Of a stretch of 9,146 nucleotides of DNA, positions 5,633-9,146 are shown piece after piece; the first letter of the stretch is position 1, and each line of letters begins with the position of its first letter. Under the pieces are notes generated by a model that saw only the letters and a list, made by a program, of their open reading frames with translations, ran no database searches and was not told the origin of the DNA. The position numbers and the translations under genes were made by a program. Source of the DNA: Candidatus Moranbacteria bacterium CG_4_9_14_3_um_filter_45_14 (lineage in GTDB: Bacteria; Patescibacteriota; Minisyncoccia; Moranbacterales; UBA1568); NCBI GenBank assembly GCA_002790675.1, contig PFVP01000013.1, forward strand, positions 1-9,146, read 5' to 3'.

Positions 5633-6541
5633 TTAGAGCCATTTTTTAATCTTGAAGATCGTAATAGTTACAAGGGAGAGCAGTGCCATAAATCCAGCAT
5701 GAATCCAAAAGGCGTAAGGATTGTGAGCAAAAGGAATCACCGCGCTCATAGCGAGCATATTGGAGTACACTGTCATTGGCAGAAGAATGGCCGAAAAAAT
5801 CGTCAGCACTTTCATTGTCAGGTCGAGTTTATTGGAGAGGAGCGAATTGTTGGTAGCCTCGAGAGCTTCGATGGTTTCTTTCTGGCTCTCCAGTATATTC
5901 CAGAGGCGGATGTTGGTTCCGATCAAATCTTGGAAATATACTTTTATGTCAGTGGGAATGAACGGATGATTTTTTTGGAGAATGGATTCGAGAATTGAGC
6001 GTTGGGGTTTCAGTGTTCGGCGGAAATTGAGGATATCACGTTTGAGAACGGAAATTTCAAACACCATTTCTTTTTCCTTGCCCGCGAAGACTTGCGCTTC
6101 GATAGAATCGAGCTTCTCGCTGATATGATTCAGTCGCGGAAAACAAGAATCAAGGAGTATCTCGATCAGATCGTGCAGGAGATGCGTCGGTGTCTTTTCG
6201 AGCGATGCTCTCCGTTTGCTGGTGTTTTTTTCGAGAGCCTCGAAGAACTTACCGAGTTGATAGATATTCTGTCGATGACTGGTGATGAGATGATCAGCTG
6301 TGAGGATGATATCGAGCTCGCCCGGATACGTCGTCCGGTGTTCCACGTCAAACAGGGGGATATGGATGGAAAGGAACAGACAGTTGTCGTATTGGACGAC
6401 TTTGGGCTGATACGTAGGCGTGATGAGCTCCTCTACCGCCAGCGGATGGATATTGAAATTCTCCTGCAGATAGGTGATGTCGTCGCTTTTCGGGTTCTCG
6501 AAATCGATCCAGGTTATTTTTTTGTGTTGGACAATTCTCAT
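5633..6541 (-). CDS. corA: CorA-family divalent metal ion transporter with altered GMN motif
   Basis: CorA proteins are pentameric inner-membrane channels, mainly for Mg2+. The 302-residue protein has the cytoplasmic funnel (about 1-235, with NIHPLAVEELITPTYQPKV typical of the N-terminal domain), a long stalk helix, and two C-terminal membrane segments (about 244-265 and 277-297) ending in a basic tail (KIKKWL). TM1 (MKVLTIFSAILLPMT) matches the family closely, but aligned from that proline the GMN motif at the pore mouth is replaced by A264-M265-S266. GMN is needed for Mg2+ transport in characterised CorA, and ZntB uses GIN. Transport specificity, or even activity, is therefore uncertain. 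The gene has its own promoter and is followed directly by cysS. Confidence 0.88.
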   Translation of the reverse strand: MRIVQHKKITWIDFENPKSDDITYLQENFNIHPLAVEELITPTYQPKVVQYDNCLFLSIHIPLFDVEHRTTYPGELDIILTADHLITSHRQNIYQLGKFFEALEKNTSKRRASLEKTPTHLLHDLIEILLDSCFPRLNHISEKLDSIEAQVFAGKEKEMVFEISVLKRDILNFRRTLKPQRSILESILQKNHPFIPTDIKVYFQDLIGTNIRLWNILESQKETIEALEATNNSLLSNKLDLTMKVLTIFSAILLPMTVYSNMLAMSAVIPFAHNPYAFWIHAGFMALLSLVTITIFKIKKWL

Positions 6542-6569
6542 CTTTCTTTATATTAGTTTCTGTTCATTC

Positions 6570-6598
6570 AGTATATCAAGCAAAGGAAGAATTGACAA
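6570..6598 (-). promoter_or_regulatory. sigma70 promoter of corA-cysS
   Basis: On the minus strand TTGTCA (6598-6593), a 17-nt spacer and TATACT (6575-6570). The predicted leader is about 20 nt, with only a weak purine stretch (AAGAAAG) before the ATG. Its -35 box overlaps the -35 of the divergent yidD promoter. Confidence 0.75.
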
Positions 6599-6621
6599 AG
6601 TCATTATGATAGGACTATGCT
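6592..6621 (+). promoter_or_regulatory. sigma70 promoter of yidD
   Basis: TTGACA (6592-6597), an 18-nt spacer and TATGCT (6616-6621). A start about 7 nt past the -10 falls on or next to the yidD start codon at 6628, which predicts a leaderless transcript. Confidence 0.6.
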
Positions 6622-6627
6622 TTTGAT

Positions 6628-6870
6628 ATGATGAAGAAACTTCTTCTTTCGCTTATTCGATTATATCAGAAAACCCTCTCTTTGGATCATGGGTTTCTGG
6701 GTAGGGTGTTTGGAGAGCGATTCTGTCGCTTTTATCCGACGTGTAGCGCCTACACATACGAGGCTATCGAACGGTATGGCGTCATGCGTGGGAGTTTCAT
6801 CGGACTGAAACGCATCCTGCGTTGCCATCCGTGGAATGAGGGTGGAGTTGACTATATTCCAAAGGAATAG
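6628..6870 (+). CDS. yidD: Membrane protein insertion efficiency factor YidD
   Basis: YidD is a small membrane-associated protein that helps YidC insert membrane proteins. The 80 residues contain the family signatures: an N-terminal amphipathic helix (MMKKLLLSLIRLYQKTL), CRFYPTCSAYTYEAIERYG (33-51) and RILRCHPWNEGGVDYIP (62-78), with cysteines C33, C39 and C66. Two adjacent ATG codons (6628, 6631) could start it; 6628 is chosen arbitrarily. There is no SD, and the promoter predicts little or no leader. In most bacteria yidD sits in rpmH-rnpA-yidD-yidC; here it stands apart and is divergent from corA. Confidence 0.95.
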   Translation: MMKKLLLSLIRLYQKTLSLDHGFLGRVFGERFCRFYPTCSAYTYEAIERYGVMRGSFIGLKRILRCHPWNEGGVDYIPKE

Positions 6871-6887
6871 TTATCATTTACAAATAA

Positions 6888-6916
6888 TTGTTTTTTGGCT
6901 ATATTCTTGATAAGAT
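6888..6916 (+). promoter_or_regulatory. Weak sigma70-like promoter of the 109-aa gene
   Basis: TTGTTT (6888-6893), a 17-nt spacer and TAAGAT (6911-6916) lie 30 nt before the ATG at 6947. The match is moderate, and read-through from yidD is an alternative. Confidence 0.4.
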
Positions 6917-6946
6917 TAATTTCTTTCACAGTCAAAGGAGATTCTC

Positions 6947-7276
6947 ATGGTTGATTTAAGAGGAAGGATAGATCGCGGGGTTCCCGCGGGGGAAGATGGA
7001 ACACCAGAGACTTTCGTCTTGTGTGCAAGGAATCAGGGAATAGTTACGATGCTCAAGGAAGCTCAGGCGTTTTATCTTTCTTACGCCTGCAATTCGAATG
7101 CGGTCAATAATGTCAGCCGATGCCCGTATCAAAAAGCTTGTTTCGCTCTGCACATGAATATGCTCCGTGACAATGTCAGAAAGATCCTTGAATGGCACAG
7201 GAAGAAAGCATCTTTTTTCTTTAAAAACAAAAGGCCTGCAGGCTCACCAGTGACGATAGTCACCGACAAAGGGTAA
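6947..7276 (+). CDS. 109-residue cysteine-containing protein, unknown function
   Basis: I do not recognise this family. A good SD (AGGAG followed by 6 nt) precedes the ATG. The N-terminal 20 residues are polar and probably flexible (GRIDRGVPAGEDGTPE). A central helical part (about 31-88) carries C48 and a compact C59-PYQKA-C65-xxx-H69 cluster, followed by MLRDNVRKILEWHRKK, which looks like an amphipathic basic helix. C26, C48, C59, C65 and H69 could bind a metal, but the pattern fits no zinc-finger class I know. The C-terminal tail is basic (KKASFFFKNKR). There is no signal peptide or membrane segment. It stands between yidD and the CIRCE-controlled cluster, and a poor hairpin (7285-7311) is the only terminator-like structure after it. 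Confidence 0.65.
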   Translation: MVDLRGRIDRGVPAGEDGTPETFVLCARNQGIVTMLKEAQAFYLSYACNSNAVNNVSRCPYQKACFALHMNMLRDNVRKILEWHRKKASFFFKNKRPAGSPVTIVTDKG

Positions 7277-7325
7277 CCTCTCGATGGCTCTTTTTTCTTT
7301 TTTATAAGCCACTTTATTTACCATA

Positions 7326-7352
7326 TTAGCACTCTACTTGACAGAGTGCTAA
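7326..7352. promoter_or_regulatory. CIRCE operator (HrcA binding site)
   Basis: TTAGCACTC, nine bases, GAGTGCTAA: a perfect match to the CIRCE consensus. HrcA binds it to repress heat-shock genes until HrcA loses activity under stress. The nine-base spacer and arms surround the -35 box (7338-7343), so bound HrcA would exclude RNA polymerase. As the promoter reads hrcA itself, this is an autoregulatory loop. Confidence 0.98.
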
Positions 7353-7366
7353 TTCCTATTTATAAT
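7338..7366 (+). promoter_or_regulatory. Consensus sigma70 promoter of hrcA-grpE cluster
   Basis: TTGACA (7338-7343), exactly 17 nt, TATAAT (7361-7366): both hexamers are perfect, with the -35 inside CIRCE. The start is expected near 7373, giving a leader of about 40 nt without SD before hrcA. Confidence 0.92.
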
Positions 7367-7413
7367 AGAAACACAGTCAATTATTAAACATCAACTATTG
7401 CATATTTCCATCT

Positions 7414-8154
7414 ATGAATGATCGTCAAAAACAATTGCTTTCGGCTATCGTCGAGCTTTATACCAAGATGGCAATACCGGTTGGTTCGCAAGCACTCCTC
7501 GATAATTATGATTTTGGTGTGAGTTCTGCGACACTGCGAAGTGATATGGCAATACTTGAGGAAGAGGGTTACCTCTATCAGCCACACGTGTCTGCTGGAC
7601 GCATTCCGACTGATATTGGATATCGTATCTATGTTGAGGAGATGATGGGGGATCAAGACCTTTCGCGTGAAGACCAGAGACGTCTTCAAAAAGAACTCCT
7701 TACTCTCAAAGCAAAACATACACGTCTCGGTCGTACGACAGCCAAACTCCTCTCAGCTCTCTCCGGCAATCTCGCTGTTTCGGGTATCGTGGATCAAGAT
7801 GAATTCTATGACTTCGGTATGCGAGAGCTCATAGACAATCCTGAATTTCAAGAAATGGATGCTCTGTGTCGGCTCGTAGAAACACTCGATTCACTCGACG
7901 AACAAGTAGACGGTATTATGCTCAAACTGAAAGATGATGAGACACGTATCTTCATCGGCAATGAGAATCCCATAGTGGGTATCAATAATTGTTCGATGAT
8001 TGTGGCGCCGTATCAGACAGAGGAAGGACGAGGGATGCTCGCGATCATCGGCCCGAAACGTATGGATTACGCCAAGAACAAATCTCTCATCGAATATATG
8101 AAGAAACTGCTTTCCTCCTCACTCGTCGTTTTCGTCTTTATTCCTCTCTCATAA
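7414..8154 (+). CDS. hrcA: Heat-inducible transcription repressor HrcA (short form)
   Basis: HrcA represses CIRCE-controlled chaperone genes. Residues 1-73 form the winged helix-turn-helix, with the highly conserved SSATLRSDMAILEEEGYLYQPHVSAGRIPTDIGYRIYV (37-74). The C-terminal GAF-like part is recognisable from IIGPKRMDYAKNKSLIEYM (211-229). At 246 residues it is about 100 shorter than Bacillus-type HrcA. The shortening falls in the middle and near the C-terminus, where the inserted dimerisation domain is found in long forms. Because both conserved ends are intact this looks like a compact variant, not a broken gene. The leader has no SD. A micro-ORF starts 4 nt after its stop. Confidence 0.95.
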   Translation: MNDRQKQLLSAIVELYTKMAIPVGSQALLDNYDFGVSSATLRSDMAILEEEGYLYQPHVSAGRIPTDIGYRIYVEEMMGDQDLSREDQRRLQKELLTLKAKHTRLGRTTAKLLSALSGNLAVSGIVDQDEFYDFGMRELIDNPEFQEMDALCRLVETLDSLDEQVDGIMLKLKDDETRIFIGNENPIVGINNCSMIVAPYQTEEGRGMLAIIGPKRMDYAKNKSLIEYMKKLLSSSLVVFVFIPLS

Positions 8155-8158
8155 ATTT

Positions 8159-8284
8159 ATGACACAAGAAGGACAAGACAAGGACAAGAAAGAAGAGAAA
8201 GAGGAAAAGAAAAAGGAAATGTCAGCGGAAGAGAAACGAAAGGAGTTTGAACTTATAAAAAACAGATTAACCCACTCATCATAA
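8159..8284 (+). CDS. 41-residue highly charged micro-protein between hrcA and grpE
   Basis: An ATG 4 nt after the hrcA stop opens a 41-codon frame ending in TAA at 8282-8284, 20 nt before grpE. About half the residues are Lys or Glu: MTQEGQDKDKKEEKEEKKK, then MSAEEKRKEFELIKNRL, which could form an amphipathic helix. The close spacing suggests translation coupled to hrcA, since no SD is seen. The first residues (MTQEGQ) resemble those of GrpE (MTQKKQ), which hints at a partial duplication of the grpE start, but this may be low-complexity coincidence. No family is recognised. Confidence 0.45.
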   Translation: MTQEGQDKDKKEEKEEKKKEMSAEEKRKEFELIKNRLTHSS

Positions 8285-8304
8285 TACAATAATCGTATAA
8301 AAAT

Positions 8305-8877
8305 ATGACGCAAAAAAAACAGCAAAAACCGGATATGGAATCAGAAGAGGATGTGATCGAACCATCTGAGCCGACAGAGATCACAGAAGAAATGGAAGAG
8401 CAATCAGAATGGCAAGTAAAGGCAGAAGAATATTTGGCGGATTTGCAAAGAGTGCAAGCAGACTTCGAAAATTACAAGAAGCGTCAGGGAGAATCACAGA
8501 GAGATTTACGGGGGATGCTTATAGAGAAACTTGTACTCGATATCGTCCCGGTTCTTGACAATTTTCGTTCTGCCACGATGCACGTACCACCCGAACAGAA
8601 AAGTAGCCCGTGGGTTGTCGGCATTCAGTACATCGAGAAACAACTCGAAGATGTGGTGAAGCAAAACGGCGTAGAAGTAATAGAAGCAAATGAAGGTGAT
8701 ACATTTGATCCATCCATACACGAAGCACTGGAGATGAAAAATGAAGAAGTAAAAAGCTCAAATAATGCCCCAGGGAAAGAAGAAGAAAATGAAGAACACA
8801 CCATAGCGAAAGTTCTCCAAAATGGATTCAAACTCGGAGGCAAAGTCATCAGACCAGCCAAAGTGATTATCAAATAG
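8305..8877 (+). CDS. grpE: Nucleotide exchange factor GrpE
   Basis: GrpE releases ADP from DnaK and so resets the chaperone cycle in the cytoplasm. The 190-residue protein has an acidic, disordered N-terminus (about 1-35), a long coiled-coil helix (about 36-75, ending in ADFENYKKRQ, the family signature), a four-helix dimer region (VLDIVPVLDNFRSA; GIQYIEKQLEDVVKQNGVE) and a C-terminal beta domain (about 130-190) with FDPSIHEAL and the terminal GFKLGGKVIRPAKVIIK. Length is normal. The acidic insert at about 150-163 (SNNAPGKEEENEEHT) is a little longer than usual. There is no SD and the upstream 20 nt is AT-rich. It belongs to the CIRCE-controlled cluster. Confidence 0.97.
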   Translation: MTQKKQQKPDMESEEDVIEPSEPTEITEEMEEQSEWQVKAEEYLADLQRVQADFENYKKRQGESQRDLRGMLIEKLVLDIVPVLDNFRSATMHVPPEQKSSPWVVGIQYIEKQLEDVVKQNGVEVIEANEGDTFDPSIHEALEMKNEEVKSSNNAPGKEEENEEHTIAKVLQNGFKLGGKVIRPAKVIIK

Positions 8878-8906
8878 AGGTTAAACATTAACAATCAAAT
8901 AAGGGG

Positions 8907-8915
8907 AGGAGGTGA
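8907..8915 (+). promoter_or_regulatory. Extended Shine-Dalgarno of the hsp20 gene
   Basis: AGGAGGTGA is complementary over nine bases to the conserved 16S rRNA 3' end and lies 6 nt before ATG 8922. It is the strongest ribosome-binding site in the window and contrasts with grpE just upstream, which has none. Confidence 0.9.
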
Positions 8916-8921
8916 AAACAT

Positions 8922-9146
8922 ATGACACGAAGTATTATTCCATTCCCAGTCCGCGATTTTGACCGATTTTTTGGGGAAGATGCATTGTCTTTCGGAGAGT
9001 TTCTCCCAGCCCTTGATATTTATCAAGACAAGGACAATGTCGTTGCCAAACTCGCTCTTCCAGGAGTAGATCCGAAGAAGGTAGACATCACTATCGAAAA
9101 TGATGTCTTGACGGTCAGTGGTTCGACTGAGGAAAAAGAAGAAGTC
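8922..9146 (+). CDS. Hsp20/alpha-crystallin small heat-shock protein (3' end outside window)
   Basis: Small heat-shock proteins form oligomers that hold unfolding proteins for later refolding by DnaK-DnaJ-GrpE. Seventy-five codons are visible. MTRSIIPFPVRDFDRFF opens the protein, then FLPALDIYQDKDNVVAKLALPGVDPKKVDITIENDVLTVSG, the start of the alpha-crystallin domain (beta strands 2-5, about residues 27-68), typical of bacterial class A Hsp20. The rest of the domain and the C-terminal IxI motif lie beyond the edge. It begins 44 nt after grpE on the same strand with no terminator between, so it probably shares the CIRCE-controlled transcript. Confidence 0.95.
   Translation, partial: MTRSIIPFPVRDFDRFFGEDALSFGEFLPALDIYQDKDNVVAKLALPGVDPKKVDITIENDVLTVSGSTEEKEEV

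Noticed and set aside
5640..5642. Upstream ATG as the cysS start
   Set aside because: It adds MALS and overlaps corA by 10 nt; the ATG at 5628-5630 gives the usual CysRS start. Not excluded.
7285..7311. Terminator after the 109-aa gene
   Set aside because: The 5-bp stem has its T-run inside the loop, not after the stem, so it should not work as an intrinsic terminator.
8506..8894. Three minus-strand frames of 71-89 codons
   Set aside because: Antisense to grpE; no start signals and no recognisable product.

Overview
The window most likely comes from a Patescibacteria/CPR (Parcubacteria-type) genome using the standard code. The basis is a gene set of short housekeeping proteins in a compact layout: a 246-residue HrcA (well below the roughly 340 residues of Bacillus-type HrcA), a CorA with a CPR-style N-terminus, RecR, DnaB, CysRS, bL21 and YidD placed outside their usual operons. 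Several core genes lack a Shine-Dalgarno (SD) sequence and have very short leaders. Assignment below phylum is not possible from the sequence. No rRNA, tRNA, CRISPR array or insertion sequence was seen.

Left edge (1-966): a minus-strand gene, cut by the window edge, encodes a LuxI-type (acyl-homoserine-lactone synthase-like) GNAT acyltransferase. It has a full-consensus sigma70 promoter with a 15-bp palindrome over the -35 box, an inverted repeat at the predicted transcription start, and a leader of about 145 nt carrying three copies of a 10-bp repeat and two overlapping hairpins. The gene-free stretch 616-966 holds these elements, a small nested inverted repeat (802-855), and the plus-strand promoter of rplU. 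This is the most unusual part of the window.

Middle (967-6541): rplU (plus strand, own promoter and terminator) faces a minus-strand series: dnaB, a hairpin-rich 190-nt gap, recR, and a 61-residue protein with a LIM-like zinc knuckle. A 65-residue plus-strand gene of unknown function (own promoter, SD and terminator) lies between dnaB and a second minus-strand series, corA followed directly by cysS. The CorA homologue has AMS where the family has its GMN selectivity motif.

Right side (6542-9146): corA and yidD diverge from overlapping promoters whose -35 hexamers occupy the same bases on opposite strands, and yidD is probably leaderless. A cysteine-containing 109-residue protein of unknown function follows. 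Then comes a heat-shock cluster: a perfect CIRCE operator surrounding the -35 of a consensus promoter, hrcA, a 41-codon highly charged micro-ORF, grpE, and the start of an Hsp20-type small heat-shock gene that runs off the right edge. HrcA should repress this cluster, its own gene included, through CIRCE. GrpE is the DnaK nucleotide-exchange factor, and Hsp20 holds unfolded clients for DnaK. dnaK and dnaJ are not in the window.

Initiation signals differ between genes. Accessory or unrecognised genes (LuxI-like, 61-aa, 65-aa, 109-aa) and hsp20 have clear SD sequences, while rplU, dnaB, recR, yidD, hrcA and grpE have none that I can see.
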